In this document: in pieces, positions 42,829 to 54,442 of the stretch
Numbering within the stretch: position 1 is the first letter of the stretch
Layout: each line of letters begins with the position of its first letter
Assembly (NCBI GenBank): GCA_010093685.1
Contig: MU006223.1
Span: forward strand, 764,228-828,227
Reading direction: 5' to 3'
Length of the DNA stretch: 64,000 nucleotides
DNA from: Ophiobolus disseminans
Lineage: Eukaryota; Ascomycota; Dothideomycetes; Pleosporales; Phaeosphaeriaceae
Program-made: the position numbers and the translations under genes
The notes under the pieces: generated by a model
The model's database searches: none
What the model was told of the DNA's origin: nothing
The model's input: the letters and a program-made list of their open reading frames with translations, nothing else

Positions 42829-44673
42829 ATGCCACACGCAGTGCTGCCCGCGCCGGGGTTCCAGGCCATCATATTGTGCGGACCAGGCGCGTCATTCAGT
42901 ACATTCACATCGACTCCAAAGGAGATACCCAAGGCGCTCCTGCCGATTGCGAACAGGCCGATGGTATGGTACCCGCTTGAGTGGTGCTACCGCATGGGAG
43001 TGACAAGTGAGATGTCGTCGTCTGGATGAGGAAAGCGCAACTACTGACAATCGCATAGACATCGCACTTATAACTCCTTCCGAATCTTTAGGAGCCATCG
43101 AGGCTGCCATGTCGCAAAACCCTCACCTCACATCCCTCCCGACACCAAAACCTGACCTGGTTGCGCCCAAAGACCTCACGCACCAGACCGGAACGAGCGA
43201 TCTCTTTCGCCTGCCCGAAGTCCAGGAGGTCATCAAGGGCGACTTTATTGTCCTTCCATGCGATCTCATATGTGAGTTGGACGGCACTGGGCTAGCCGAT
43301 GCATGGATGGTCGAGCAGGGCGGGTTTGGCGGCGCAACGGGTGGACTGGACGCGGCTGGCAGCAAGATTGGATACGGTCCTGGCGGCGAGAAGCTTGGGA
43401 GAAGGGGTGGACTCGGCGTGTGGTATCAGACAAAAGGCGAAGGCAGCAAGAAGGGCGAGGAGACGGACTTCATCGCAACCACACCACTACCACCATCAAC
43501 GGTGCCACCGCCAACAGGCTCGCTACGAAGGCACATCTCGAACCTCGTCTACTCCATTCCCACCGACACTCTCAAAGACATTACAGAAGAGAACAAGACA
43601 TTTCCAGTACGGCATTCGCTCATTCGGAAGCATCCCCGCATCAAGATGCTCACCACGTATCGCGATGCCCACATCTACTTCTTCCCATACTGGGTCGCCG
43701 AGATGATGAAGAACAACGAGAAATTCGAGAGCTTGAGCGAGGATGTTCTTGGGTGGTGGGCAAAGGCAGGTTGGCAAGAAGGTCTAGGCGACAAGCTGGG
43801 ACTGCGGCAGATATTCCAGGGCGAAGACGAGGAGTCAGAAAACGGTTCACAGGTCATCGAAGAGGAGATCGATGTCTCCAAGTTCAGTACTACCTACGCT
43901 GGAGGCATGAGCTCCAACGGTAGCAGGACACCCACCACGCTTGCCTCGAGAGTCCTCCAGTCGTCTAGCATACCCGAAGCTGCCAAGTCACTCGCAAGCT
44001 CGAAGCTCACAGTACCTCCGATACTCGCCTACGTTCAGCCTGCCGCATCCTCAGAACCGCTCATCCGCCGTGTTGATACCGCACATCTACTACTCACCAT
44101 TTCCCTGCGCCTCGCCAAATTGCAGTCTGTAGAAGAAGTTGGCAAAGACGCTGCCTCGCCGTTCGCTCATTCAGCCAAGGTGGCACACAAGCAGTCAATA
44201 CCAAGGAAGTGTCGGGTCGAGGCGGAGAACTCGTTACTGGCGGACAACGTGATCGTGGAAGAGAAGACTAACATCAAAGAGTGCGTCATAGGGTACAACT
44301 GCAAGATCAGCGAGGGCGCGCGACTACTCAGGTGTCTACTCATGGACAATGTCGAGATAGGGCCAAACGTACAGCTCACCGACTGCATTCTGGGCCGCCG
44401 ATGCAAGATCGAGGGTGGTGAGGCGAAGGACAGTGACAAGACTGTTCTCAAGGAATGCGAGGTACAAGACGGCCAGGTCGTTGAGTGGGGCAGTAAGTAC
44501 ACCTCGGACCTACAACAGCTAAACACATCGCTAACATCTAACTAGCGGAGGCGAAGAACGAGAAGTTCATGCGCTTCAGCATGGGCGAAGATGCTCCCGA
44601 CGATGGCTTCGGAGGCGGCGGTGATGGCGACATTGGTGTGGTGGAAGACGAGGACGGCGTTTCATTGCGATAG
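42829..44673 (+). CDS. GCD1: Translation initiation factor eIF2B gamma subunit
   Basis: Three exons (42829-43006, 43059-44492, 44546-44673) join in phase to 579 residues, matching yeast Gcd1 (578). The N-terminal nucleotidyltransferase-like domain shows FQAIILCGPGASFSTFTS, KEIPKALLPIANRPMVWYPLEW (the conserved K-x-x-P-K-A-L-x-P-I-A-N-x-P-M) and DFIVLPCDLICELDG. The C-terminal left-handed beta-helix shows the hexapeptide series SLLADNVIVEEKTNIKEC, VIGYNCKISEGARL, NVEIGPNVQLTDCILGRRC. An acidic Gly-rich tail ends the protein. It is part of the pentameric-pair eIF2B complex that exchanges GDP on eIF2 in the cytosol. Insertions at about 150-200 and 300-350 are low-complexity. The 3' end is 128 bp from the convergent CCCH gene. 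Confidence 0.93.
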
Positions 44674-44801
44674 AATATGATACCCACAATGAGATGGTTG
44701 AACTAGTGAGCTACATCCACCTCTTTTCAAACCCCTGCCTGTCTATCCTCAACGCCCCCAAAATGGAAAAACTCCTCCGTGATATGGTGTCCGGGAGGTC
44801 C

Positions 44802-45338
44802 TCACATCTCCATCTCCTCGCCCATCTCCTTCTCGCCAGCCTCCGCTGCACTCTTGGCGGCCGCAGTGGGGTACTTTAGCAGGGCGATCAAGCCCGCGTG
44901 TACCTCCAGCTGGTCGTTGTGCACATATTTGCACTTGTTGTTATCGCACCGAAGTCCGTGCTTCTCGCGCTTACACTGGTCGCTGAATTCGGGCGGTCTC
45001 GGACCAGATCGGATCGCGAGGGGTGCGGATGCGCGCATTGCCTCTTCGTACATGCCCTTGTAGTGGTGTTCGGCCTTGGCCTTTTCTTCGAGATATGCTT
45101 GCTCTGCCGACCTTGAGCGCGCTAGGCCGGATTCGTACAATTCCGCCAGCTTCTTGTAATCCTCAGTGCCGTGAGCGAGGATGTTCTTGACGAGCGCGAT
45201 GTCGTTGGAATATGCGGCGATGTTGGGGTCTTGGAGATGCGTGAACCAGCAAGTCGGGGGAATGAGAGCGCGTTGGAGATCTGGCGCGGGATGCTGCTTG
45301 TCCTCGGACATGTTAACGTCGTTCTTGTTGTATGACAT
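44802..45338 (-). CDS. CCCH-type zinc-finger protein
   Basis: Intronless, 178 residues from ATG 45338 (MSYNKNDVNMSEDKQ). The middle is helical and charged: AAYSNDIALVKNILAHG, then LAELYESGLARSRSAEQAYL and KAKAEHHYKGMYEEAMRA. One zinc finger near 125-150 reads QCKREKHGLRCDNNKCKYVH, that is C-x8-C-x4-C-x3-H. The C-terminus is Ala/Glu-rich. A single CCCH finger behind a helical region fits an RNA-binding accessory protein in nucleus or cytosol (inference). No specific family name is offered. Confidence 0.75.
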   Translation of the reverse strand: MSYNKNDVNMSEDKQHPAPDLQRALIPPTCWFTHLQDPNIAAYSNDIALVKNILAHGTEDYKKLAELYESGLARSRSAEQAYLEEKAKAEHHYKGMYEEAMRASAPLAIRSGPRPPEFSDQCKREKHGLRCDNNKCKYVHNDQLEVHAGLIALLKYPTAAAKSAAEAGEKEMGEEMEM

Positions 45339-46747
45339 GGTGTGATGTAGTTGTCTGGTGTGTTTGAGAGGGTGATCGGTGGTAGCTGATAGTGCGTTAA
45401 AGGTTGTCTCGCAAGGTGAAAATTGTTGTGCGCAAGAGTTCCGAGTCGGGGTTTCGAAGGTCTCGGCCACGTGACGAACCCTTCACTTGCAAACGCCCGC
45501 CGCACGGGCACCTGCCGCCTAGCCGGAGCAACAGATCCGCCGCACCTAGCGCCGCTCGCACCCCTTGCCCATAAAGCCCCGCCGTCGCCCTCTCACTCTT
45601 CCTCTTTTCTTCTCCAGACACGCAGGGTAAGTCAACTCCACCCCCAACATTCAACCTTACCTAAGCATTCAACTAACACCATCCACAACAGGAAGGGGCT
45701 TGCTCCTCATGCGTGGCTCCGATTCCGGTAACTGCAGTTCGGCTGACTCCCGGGATGGCACCCCTCAAGTTTTCTAAATGTTGACTCAGCGGGATAAGGT
45801 CGAGGCTCGTCGCTCGTCCTCACCAGCGGCATTGGAATTCTTCTTTAGGCTGAATCAATGTCCCACGCGGAAGGTTCCTTCGGGGACTGGACGGTGATAC
45901 TGTATATGGTTCGACCCTATTTACTGGCGACGGAGAGGCCGCAGTTGCTTGCAACGCTAGCCTGTACGTCTGCGCTCCACTACGGTGGTGTCGCGTCTTC
46001 AGTTCTTTTTTTCTTTTTCGTTGAGTCTTGAGCCAATGGTTCAAGCTTGAAGAAGAAGAGTGAGGTTAGAGGTCTTGAGGTGCTTGTCTCAGGTGTAGAG
46101 TCTCGCGTTTGCTGATCTTTCAGTGTGACGGCGTTTGCTTGGAGTTGACCATGCACCACAACAAATGACACCTATATACTCACAAAGTGTGTCGGTACTG
46201 GTTCAGGTCTTGCGCTTTGATACATTGGTTTTCAACAATGTCTTGTTTTGAACCCAGCCATCTTGTTCTCTTTCTCAGCTCTCATATCCGCAGCGATATA
46301 GTCGCTTCGCCACACATGACAACGATTCTCCATTCACGGCATCATTTCAGGACGAGGACAAGGAACACTTAATGAGGTAACATGTACAAACATCACAGGG
46401 CGCAACAGAGAGCATCCTGAACGCGGAACGCGCAGTCGACTGTGCGGCAGCCGGACAGTAAAGTAGAAATGATTCATGTAAAGCACGCGAGCTCTAACGA
46501 GATATGTGAGCGAAATTACGAAATAAATGTATGAACTGTAACATATCTCTCCCGCCCAATACTGTAGGTGTCGTGGTGAAGTCGTCAACATCGGCTACAC
46601 TTGCCCTGCATACGCCAAGCGGCGCGACCCTCGCCATCCCACTAGCGCTTCATAAGCGCCTCATACCCCAAAACCCGCAAAATAATCGCTCGCTCACAGC
46701 AGTACAACGCCTCAACCTACACACCTACACACCCACACACACGCACC
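45339..46747. other. Intergenic region, about 1.4 kb, with a possible spliced short transcript
   Basis: On the plus strand a CT-rich stretch (45570-45620) is followed by a strong intron signature: donor GGTAAGTC at about 45627, branch CTAAC near 45672 and acceptor CAACAG at 45686-45691. Downstream only a 22-codon frame (MRGSDSGNCSSADSRDG...) is open to 45778. The segment 45760-45960 is GC-rich with a hairpin-like GTCCC...GGGAC. It may be a noncoding RNA or a 5' leader. A CA-rich tract at 46720-46747 precedes the next gene. Confidence 0.35.
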
Positions 46748-47090
46748 ATGCCTATCTCCAAGAAAGACCGCGTACGTCTCCCTCCTGTACCCGACTCTCA
46801 CAGATTTACTAACCCCGCCTCCAGATCCAGCGCGAGCACAAAAAAGCCGACAAGGCAGGCACCCGCACGCCCGTCAAGGCCAACGGTCTGCCCGTCAAGA
46901 CGCCGAAGCCAACCTCCATCGTGGGTTTCTCTCACCTCCGAGGACTAAGGCGGTGTGGCTAATAGTGTACTAGTGTCAGAACTGCCGCCGCGAAATCGTC
47001 AACACGAATAAACAGCAACTCGAGGCTCATGCACTGAGTCATGATCAGACGCTCTGGCCTAAGGAGAAGTGTTGGCCGAATGACTTCTAG
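46748..47090 (+). CDS. Small SERF-like/C2H2 zinc-binding protein (At2g23090-like)
   Basis: Three exons (46748-46771, 46825-46920, 46974-47090) join in phase to 78 residues. Exon 1 encodes MPISKKDR, exon 2 a basic stretch (IQREHKKADKAGTRTPVKAN), and exon 3 one finger CQNCRREIVNTNKQQLEAH then ALSH (C-x2-C-x14-H-x3-H), followed by LWPKEKCWPNDF. This order of basic SERF-like arm plus finger and a Trp-Pro-rich end is a conserved eukaryotic small-protein family (family knowledge). The eight-codon first exon is why no single frame shows the gene. Function is not established to my knowledge. Confidence 0.85.
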
Positions 47091-47707
47091 GGGGAATGAG
47101 GATTTGTGGTGTGAGGGAAGGGCTTGAGGAGGAGTTTTGAGGATATGGGGAGAGGGGAGATGATGGATGGTGTGCGTGGATGGTGCGCAAGATATGATAT
47201 GATACCCGGGGCAAATGCATTATTGGCGTATATGAATGCAATGTGTTTCTGAATATGTGGATGCTCTCTGAGGTGACTTTGCAGTTTGTCGGTTCACGCG
47301 CTGACTGGGGCAAGATAGGCACTCGGAGCATTATTCGCGATTAAGGCATGACTTCAACTGCGTGACTGTTTCGACGACGACGAGGACATTAACCTTCTAT
47401 GGGCATACAAGTAGCGGAAAGAGATGCGAAGATTTGGGCCGAATGTAGAACCTGAGTACACTTTGTTACATGATGCGGCGATGCATTGTGTATTGAGATG
47501 AGTATGTTGTAGCCACAGCAGGGCCGTCCAGTCTCTCTCTTGCGCCAACTCAACCCGAAGTATCAACGTCAACTACGCCACTAAACACCCATCCAATGGC
47601 AAGATCATCGCCATCCCTGATCATCACTCGCGGCCGTCTGTGCGTAGTGCACGGTCGCGATTGCTTTCCTGCGTCACATACACAAGCAGATCGAGGCAGT
47701 GAAGAGA
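47091..47707. other. Intergenic region, about 0.6 kb
   Basis: No supported gene. The next gene may have an upstream exon here: its frame remains open back to a TAG at about 47646 and reads AFLRHIHKQIEAVKR before the first ATG. Confidence 0.4.
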
Positions 47708-48001
47708 ATGCGTGGCGAGAGCTTGTACTGGCGATACACTCTTGCCACTCTGCTCCTGATCGAGGCGACTTGGGCTTTGGCCGAAGCATACGGCAGAGAG
47801 AGAGATACGGAGTCCATGCTCAAATCAGACTTGGATGATGTCTGCCAGGCTCTCGACAAGCAATACAAAGGTATCTTGCAAGAGGGCAAGGCAAGACACC
47901 GGCGCCTGCCATTCAAGCAAGCGAAAATCATATTAGAAGCCAACGAGGCATTTTTTGCCTACCCTGAGTCCTGCAAGGTCATTGGCCTCCGGGATGATTA
48001 G
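47708..48001 (+). CDS. Hypothetical small helical protein, 5' end uncertain
   Basis: Frame from ATG 47708 gives 97 residues: MRGESLYWRYTLATLLLIEATWALAEAY, then a charged helical region RERDTESMLKSDLDDVCQALDKQYKG and LPFKQAKIILEANEAFFAYPESCKV. The N-terminal hydrophobic stretch (YTLATLLLIEATWAL) could be an anchor or the inside of a helix bundle. Coding character continues about 50 bases upstream of the ATG, so an earlier exon is possible. No family recognised. Confidence 0.45.
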   Translation: MRGESLYWRYTLATLLLIEATWALAEAYGRERDTESMLKSDLDDVCQALDKQYKGILQEGKARHRRLPFKQAKIILEANEAFFAYPESCKVIGLRDD

Positions 48002-48594
48002 GTAGCTAGTAGAGAGTGGAAGGATACCAGTATGGAATGGTGCTGACGTTGACTAATCGCACTTATCGAAAGTCATGTAAATGAGATGTAATGTAATAGA
48101 ATATCTGTTGATACACATCTTGTTCGGCGTGCTACTAAAAATGCTCTCAATGATTTCTGCGGAAGTCACTTCAACTGATTCCGCAGCTCTCTCATAATTC
48201 TACCTTCAAGAGGAATGATGGGGCGAAACGGTGACTCGAACTTGAGTCTGCAGCTAATCACAACGATATATGTTCATCATGCACCCCTGCACGCAAACGA
48301 CCGCATACCCTCTTCTTTTCACGATGCGATAGCTTTTCAGTCATTATACCGCGCAGTGAGAACTCCTGATTTGCCTTTGACGCAATAGAACGAGCCAAAC
48401 TAATCGGGTTCAGCACGACCAGGAACATACATGCAAGTGATAGAATCCCCGGTAGCGACCCAACACCATCACCCACCCCTCACCCACTTTAAACCGCTAC
48501 CCAACTACAACGGCCACCACATCCCTTATCGAATTCCACTCACCACATTTACCACCACTTCGTCACCCCCAATTTCCACACCTATGCCACCGCA
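48002..48594. other. Intergenic region, about 0.6 kb
   Basis: Nothing supported. A tRNA 3'-half-like string (GGGGCGAAACGGTGACTCGAACTTGAGTC) at 48219-48247 lacks the rest of a tRNA. CA-rich stretch just before the next start. Confidence 0.5.
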
Positions 48595-49137
48595 ATGGAC
48601 AGCACAACACGCTTCCAACCCCCACATGCACGTTACCCCCACAACTACGGCAGCCGTGACTACAACCGCTTCAAATTCTGGATCGGCATCGGCGTGATAT
48701 GGAACTACGCTGCCCTCGTCCACGCAGTGCGATACCGGCTGAGCGAGAAGAACTGGCACTCTGTCATCTTGAGCTTATTCTTCATACCGGTCAGCATTTC
48801 TATTTTTTACATGGCATGCGATGCTGACGCCAACAGTTCTGCATGACGGTACTCTTCCTCGCTCTGCGCTTCTGGCACACGGACTTGGCGCGCGCGAAAT
48901 TGTCCAAGGTGGCGCGCATTGTGGCGAGTTGTTCTATAGTGGATGCGTGGGCGGGGATGAGTACGTTTGCTTATTGGAAGGCGGAGGGGGTGTGGATGAT
49001 TGCATTTTGGTGTTTCGTTTTGGTGCCGGTGAGTGGTGTGTGTGTGTGTGGTTAGTGGAGAGTGTGCTAACGGTGTGGATTAGGCGGTTTTGTATTTCTT
49101 TAGTAGGCAGATTGGTGGAGGGATTGGGATTCGGTAG
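48595..49137 (+). CDS. Small four-helix membrane protein
   Basis: Three exons (48595-48789, 48837-49028, 49084-49137) join in phase to 146 residues. The start MDSTTRFQPPHARYPHNYGS gives a polar N-terminal tail. Hydrophobic segments are FWIGIGVIWNYAALVHAV, the join HSVILSLFFIP-FCMTVLFLALRFW, IVASCSIVDAWAGMSTFAYW and VWMIAFWCFVLVP-AVLYFF, both joins falling inside a membrane helix and thus supporting the introns. It ends SRQIGGGIGIR. Probably a small integral membrane protein; no family recognised. Confidence 0.65.
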
Positions 49138-49303
49138 GAGTTGAAGAAGGGTTGATTCGAATATGTGGTAGAAGATTTGACAACAGATTGGGTATAAAAT
49201 GGAAATGTATGACATATGCATGCACTCTTCCCCTTAGATGACCATTTTGCGGCTCTTCCCTGAGTAGACTACGATTTCAGTCCACATGGTCGAACACAAA
49301 ATA

Positions 49304-50204
49304 TCAGTTGTAAACGCGATGACTGTCAGACTCGTTAGCGAGTGGTAGCTTTCGAGGTCTTCGTACTCACGCAAACCGCTCCTTGTTATACGGAGGTGGC
49401 GAGCCCTCATCAATTTCGGCTTCCTTCCTCGCGTTGGGTGTTGCACTTGCTCTCCTCCTTTCCCCAATAATTGCTGCGGCAACCCATAGAAGCCACATGA
49501 TGCCTGCGATGACGCCGTATGCGATAATTTGACCTTGAGTAGGACGGAAGGCTAGGAAAGCAGGCGCATCCGATGCCAATAGCATGCCGAGACCGCCGTT
49601 GATCATCCCAAGCGTGATAACAATACGACCAAGCCAGAGATGTCCGTAAGACCATATTGTTCGACGGCTGTAGTTCTTGTACTGCACGTGATGGACGTAA
49701 CCGAGAATGGGCTGAAAGAATAGCAGGACGAAGACGATGATGCCGATGATCGGGTGGTATTTGTCGAGCAAATTGGCTGGCATGTTGTTCACCATCCAGA
49801 CTCCCAGGCCGAAAGCGACAATGTACACGATGTACGCGAAGAGCTGAAATATGCCGTGGACCAGCCATACGCCACGGAAGGATCCCAGGCGTATCATGAT
49901 GGCCCCAACAGGGAACAAGAGGACGAAAGCGAGGGCAGCCAGGACGCCGTGTGCGATTAGAGCCTTCTGCCGGCTTTCGATGAAGGACTGAGAGGGACCG
50001 CCTCGGTAGCTTCCAAATGAATTATAGCTGTCGTCGTCGTCATCATCACCACCTCCTCCACCGTATCGTCCACCTCCCCAACGTCCGCCATAATCCGCAG
50101 TGACTATAGATGCCGCAGCTGCCACGGGGTAAGCCAAGGCTCGAATGTCTTTTCGGTTACTACGTACCCAGAGTGAAGAGCAATGTTCGCGTGCTTGAAG
50201 CCAT
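49304..50204 (-). CDS. Secretory-pathway cytochrome b561-like membrane protein
   Basis: Three exons (50168-50204, 49371-50118, 49304-49322) join in phase to 267 residues. Exon 1 plus the start of exon 2 makes a clean signal peptide (MASSTRTLLFTLAAASIVTA), hidden if the first intron is read through. A Gly/Asp-rich low-complexity stretch (GGGRYGGGGGDDDDDD) follows, then the b561/ferric-reductase core: KALIAHGVLAALAFVLLFPVG, FRGVWLVHGIFQLFAYIVYI, KYHPIIGIIVFVLLFFQPILG, HVQYKNYSRRTIWSYGHLWLGR and a last helix IAYGVIAGIMWLLWVAAAI. Histidines in helices 1-4 (HG, HG, HP, HLWLG) can bind two hemes. This is the CBD9-like group without a DOMON domain. The short last exon replaces a tail ending at 49367; both are possible. 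Confidence 0.8.
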
Positions 50205-51673
50205 CCTGATCGGTCTTGTAAATATAGAAGCTCGAGAGAGATCACATCAGTAACCCTCAAAACGAGGCTCCGAGGAAACAGCTGTACTTATCCACGACCC
50301 CGCATAGCTTACGACGCGCTGCTCACTGCAGCCAAGTTGCGCCAACACGTTCGCACAAGCCCTTGGAGGAGCAATTGTGACGCAAGAGACGGCTGTTGTA
50401 GCAGAAGATAGTCCAGGTTACGCGTCAAAGGAATCTCGAGCAACGGGATTCGCTGCGGGCTGACGAGCTAGCCGGACTGAGTTCGGTCCCTGTGGTGGAG
50501 AGCCGAAATGTTGTCCAAGTGTGAAATGTCGGCGAAACTGGAATCTGAAGCGCCGATAGGTAGCCTTACAATAAGACGTGTGCCACCAAACGCTTTACTT
50601 AAAGCGTCGCTGAATGTTAGTCAACAAAGGATGTCTCCCAAAAGTCATGACTACACGTTGGGCTATTTCGACGAAACCACGTGCACACGCGATGGCTGTG
50701 CAGGCTACCGAGCGACGCACGCTCAGCCATCCCATGCAAGCAACATACGTCTGACTCCATCAAGCGACTAGGTGATAGAACCCAAGGCGGTAGAGCGACA
50801 AGTCCTTCCAGGACGTAGGCGTCCATCGATGCTGGCAAGCACCCTCCGAAATTCGCAGTCGAGCCTCATGAACCAGGCCAACAAGGGGTCTTTTGCGGAG
50901 ACATTGTAGTTAAAGCGGCGGGTTGTATGGTACATAGTCTTGCTTGATTAACGAGTACGACAGGCTTCCATGTCATGCGCCTTCCAGTAGTCCCTACTGC
51001 TGTTGCTTTGTGTACGTACACAGCCGTCAATACCTTGGAATACAGTGGCGTATGATAGTCGCACAGGTCATAGCCCTTCTCCACGATAATAAACGAAGCC
51101 ATGCCTCCACAACGTGTCGCAGTCATCTGTCAGATCAGTGGTTGTGACCTACGCACAGCCACAGCAAGCGCAACTAAGAGACCGCATGAGGAGCGAAAGA
51201 ACCAAGCATGATCGTTTAGGCATGTACCTTGGGCGGTGCGCCCTTCGTTGAGAGACATGTCGGTGTGAGTCGAAAAAGAGAGGTGTAAAACTTAGACGTT
51301 GATGAGTTGTGCAAGTAATAAAGTGGGTGACTCCCTGCGAAACCGACTTCGGCTATCCAAGCTCCGCCACGGCCCTGGTCATCTGACCAATCATGGGATG
51401 GCACGGCCCAGCAGCGGGTCCCGATTCGCTGTCATTCGGGCAGTTTCTCTCCTGACACCATCTTGCGTGCGGCTCTGAGTCACTCCAGCCTTGTGACTGA
51501 TCCATGCTTGGGCATCGCGACAAGACCCGATGTAGACTTGTATAAATCATGGCAGGTACCGCTGTTTCTAGCTCTCACTTTTCGAGATCATCAGTAGTCT
51601 TCGCTTTGCGAAGGCGGCTTTTCGCCTGTTCCCCTCTTCTTCTCCCATTTGCAACCCGTCAATCAACACCATC
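50205..51673. other. Gene-poor region, about 1.5 kb
   Basis: Frames of 60-87 codons on both strands show no motif or intron support. Holds the promoter of the b561-like gene and of the small gene at 51674. Nothing else seen. Confidence 0.5.
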
Positions 51674-52039
51674 ATGGGCAAGCGACACAACAGAAAGCGG
51701 ACAAGGAGTCGTCCACGACACCGTGACGGCATCCCACAAAACATATATCATACTCGGAGCATCTCAGTCGATACAACAACATCACAGACCACGTCAAATT
51801 CTTCATATCAATATCTTTCTCAATTTCCTACCACGAACGTTCACGCGGACCACTGGCACCAAACATATTTCGCATGGCAGCATCGGCTCCAAGTCGAGCA
51901 GGAGCGGCAGCAGGTGATGGAGGTGCAGCGGCTTCGCTATTTTGGTGGTGAACCAGGCGAAGATGTAAGCCTTCTTGAACCAATGTTGCAAGTCGTCATG
52001 GATCTTTTCGATGGCAACACCGACTATGAGGATCCATGA
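51674..52039 (+). CDS. Small basic-N-terminus hypothetical protein
   Basis: ATG 51674 in good context (CACCATCATGG) gives 121 residues. The N-terminus MGKRHNRKRTRSRPRHRDG is strongly basic, like a nuclear localisation or RNA-binding arm. Then come a Ser/Thr-rich stretch, an aromatic segment (YQYLSQFPTTNVHADHWHQTYFAWQHRL), a helix QVEQERQQVMEVQRLRYF and an acidic end PMLQVVMDLFDGNTDYEDP. It is a plausible protein; I do not recognise it. Confidence 0.55.
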   Translation: MGKRHNRKRTRSRPRHRDGIPQNIYHTRSISVDTTTSQTTSNSSYQYLSQFPTTNVHADHWHQTYFAWQHRLQVEQERQQVMEVQRLRYFGGEPGEDVSLLEPMLQVVMDLFDGNTDYEDP

Positions 52040-54442
52040 CGTTTACTTGCTACAAATGTCGCTGCATCTCTACTCCTTCAACGTTCCATCTCTCCACTTC
52101 TATAGCGGATAGCTTGGCTTATGCATAGCATCGCAGAATGGATGACCACTCCTGCTCGACCATAGCAGTACATCACTATTCTCAACAAGGCCTGGCGCGT
52201 GACGGGCGCATTAACAGGAACCCTCCATCGTAATTAACACACGATGGTGCCATTACTGGGCACACCAAACACATTCGGACGACGATGAACTCTGGTAGCC
52301 GGCCGAAGGCGTGGGATACAACTGAGTGCGGACTCGTAGCAGTGAAGGCATTTCTCGACTGACTCGGCTGGGTCAGTTTGGTGGCATGTTGGATCGGTCC
52401 AACAAAACTCAGCCCTAGGACTTCGGTATCACGTATAAGTGGTGGACACAGGCAGAACGGTGTTGGACGCGGCTGGATGCACGCCGGGTGTCTGTACTGG
52501 CTTGAGTCGTCGGCTCGCTAGTGCGGCCTCCCAGCTGGAGCGTCGCTGCGAGATGGAAGTGTGGGATAACATGCGTAGTCGGTGGAGCAGTCATCGCGAC
52601 GAACCAGTTGCCAACGATGTTACTACTTTTGACGGGCGGCGCCGTTAGTAGAATCGCAATTTCCAGGAGGCGGAAACTTTGGGATGCATGTTTGTTCGAT
52701 TGCCAGAGGGCCTTTTTAGCTGCAATCAATCAATTTCTAATCTTACGTTGACACAGATAAATTCTAATAGTCCTCTACGCAGTCGTGACTTGTTGCCTCT
52801 TGTCGTGATGCGATGCATGTGAAGGCAGTCGTGTTGCTTAGTCAGCAAACTGCGAGAGAAAGAACTAGCGCGTCGCTCGTGTTACCCTCGCATCGCAATT
52901 GCTCGACACAACGACCTCGGGAGATAGAAACGCGACACTCTCGTGCTCAGATGCGCCCGACTCCTTCGAGGCGGACAATTTAATGGAGTTTGTTTCTCCA
53001 CGAACCGCAGTCGACCTGGATCAGATCTTGCTCTGCCCCGAACAACTCCGCACCTCTCTGCAGTCTGACAACGGCTCGCGCATCCTTGCGTGAGGCTGCA
53101 CCGGGCTTCACTAGGTGGCATGCAAGAGTCTATTGACGATGATAGGGGCACTAAGGTCATGCTGTGATTGAAACGGTCGGTTCCTAACGATGTCGCGGTC
53201 GCATCGCCAACACACGCGTAGACTCTGCCTAAGTTTCCGAGGTCCTCACAGCGCGTTTCGAAACAATCTCACTTGCCATAGCCTTCACTGATATTTCGCT
53301 ACTTCTAAGCCTCGTCTTAGCCATCTAGGTCTAGTTCAGCCGCCCTGCTTAGGTACAGCGCCACAAGCCCCTGAACAAGTGGGCGAGTGACAACAACAGT
53401 CAAACTCTAAAGGAACTTTTCGATTTTCTTCGTCTTAACCTTCGTTTCGAAGAGATCACGGACATCAAGATCTACATATTATTGAAGTCTCCGACAGCCA
53501 ACGGACACAACTCCGCATCCACGGATGAACAGCTAGTTAAGTCGGATCTGGAGCAAGAGTTATTTTTGGAACAAATGGCTGCGCGATGGCAAAAGCCCCA
53601 AATTTTCGAAGCAAGTGTGGATAAATGACATGCGGCAAAGTGGCTGCCCTACCGAGTGTCATTTGCCACAACTTTTCGACCCACCCCAAGTATTGGTATG
53701 TCACCCTTGCTGTCAAGAAACGCAGTAAGAGTGCAGCACGGAGTGTGCTTCTTCTTCAAGATGTACCGTCTTGGCGGAATTGACCCAAGTCTTTTACAAG
53801 TGGACGAAGGGCAAGTTGCCCTGCAAGCCCCCTGCATCCCGCGTACCTGGCTTGACTTGCCGCTGCACGCTTCGTTCAAACCTATCAGCCGGTTACTACC
53901 AAGTACATAGCGGGACGAAGATCTATGCGCTTGGGCATTTTTTAATCGCCGTTCGTCGTTGCTGCTTCTCTACCCCAAGTGCGATCAGCAATTCTTCCAC
54001 TCGTGGTGTCGTCGCGGATTTTGACCCTCCACAATTTCAAGATTCTGGCACATTTGGGCCCATGTTCGTGGCTGTAGGAGTACTCTACTCTTCATAGTAT
54101 CACGCGGGCACCCACGACAGCTGCAAGATCACGGACAAGAGATGCACAGACATCAAGTCGAAGCCAGTCACGAGGTCAATGCAAGGTTCCGGTAGAAATG
54201 GTGCAGGATGTGGCTGCTCCTAAACGATACTTTCTCTTGGAACTTTAGCCACATTCGGTACTACCTCGTACACCCTCACGGAGTACGCTTTAGTGTTTTG
54301 GTGGAGCTATGCTAAAGTTATGTTCTGTCAAGGGGCTTCAGCGAGATGCGTCCATTCGCATGTATAAAGTCAGAGATACCACAGCTCAAAACTACTTCCT
54401 TCTTATCCTCAGCAGCATCATCAAGCGCATCTTGCTTTCAAC
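52040..54442. other. Gene-poor region, about 2.4 kb
   Basis: Apart from the startless open frame at 53353-53628, nothing is supported. The last 100 bp are CAGCA/TCATC-rich and form the leader of the oxidase gene. Confidence 0.5.
53353..53628 (+). pseudogene. Startless 91-codon open frame, possible exon or gene remnant
   Basis: The frame opens directly after a TTAG that could be a splice acceptor and reads VQRHKPLNKWASDNNSQTL, KELFDFLRLNLRFEEITDIK, IYILLKSP and DLEQELFLEQMAARWQ before TGA. Its composition is protein-like (amphipathic helix pattern, few rare residues), unlike the surrounding sequence. There is no ATG near its start and I could not place an upstream exon, so it is a fragment or the 3' exon of an unseen gene. 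Confidence 0.3.

Noticed and set aside
45900..45925. GGTTCGACC B-box-like string
   Set aside because: No A-box and no acceptor-stem partner upstream.
48215..48290. tRNA-like T-arm on the minus strand (CAAGTTCGAGTC)
   Set aside because: The T-stem does not pair, the A-box is missing and no matching 5' acceptor is found; at most a fragment.
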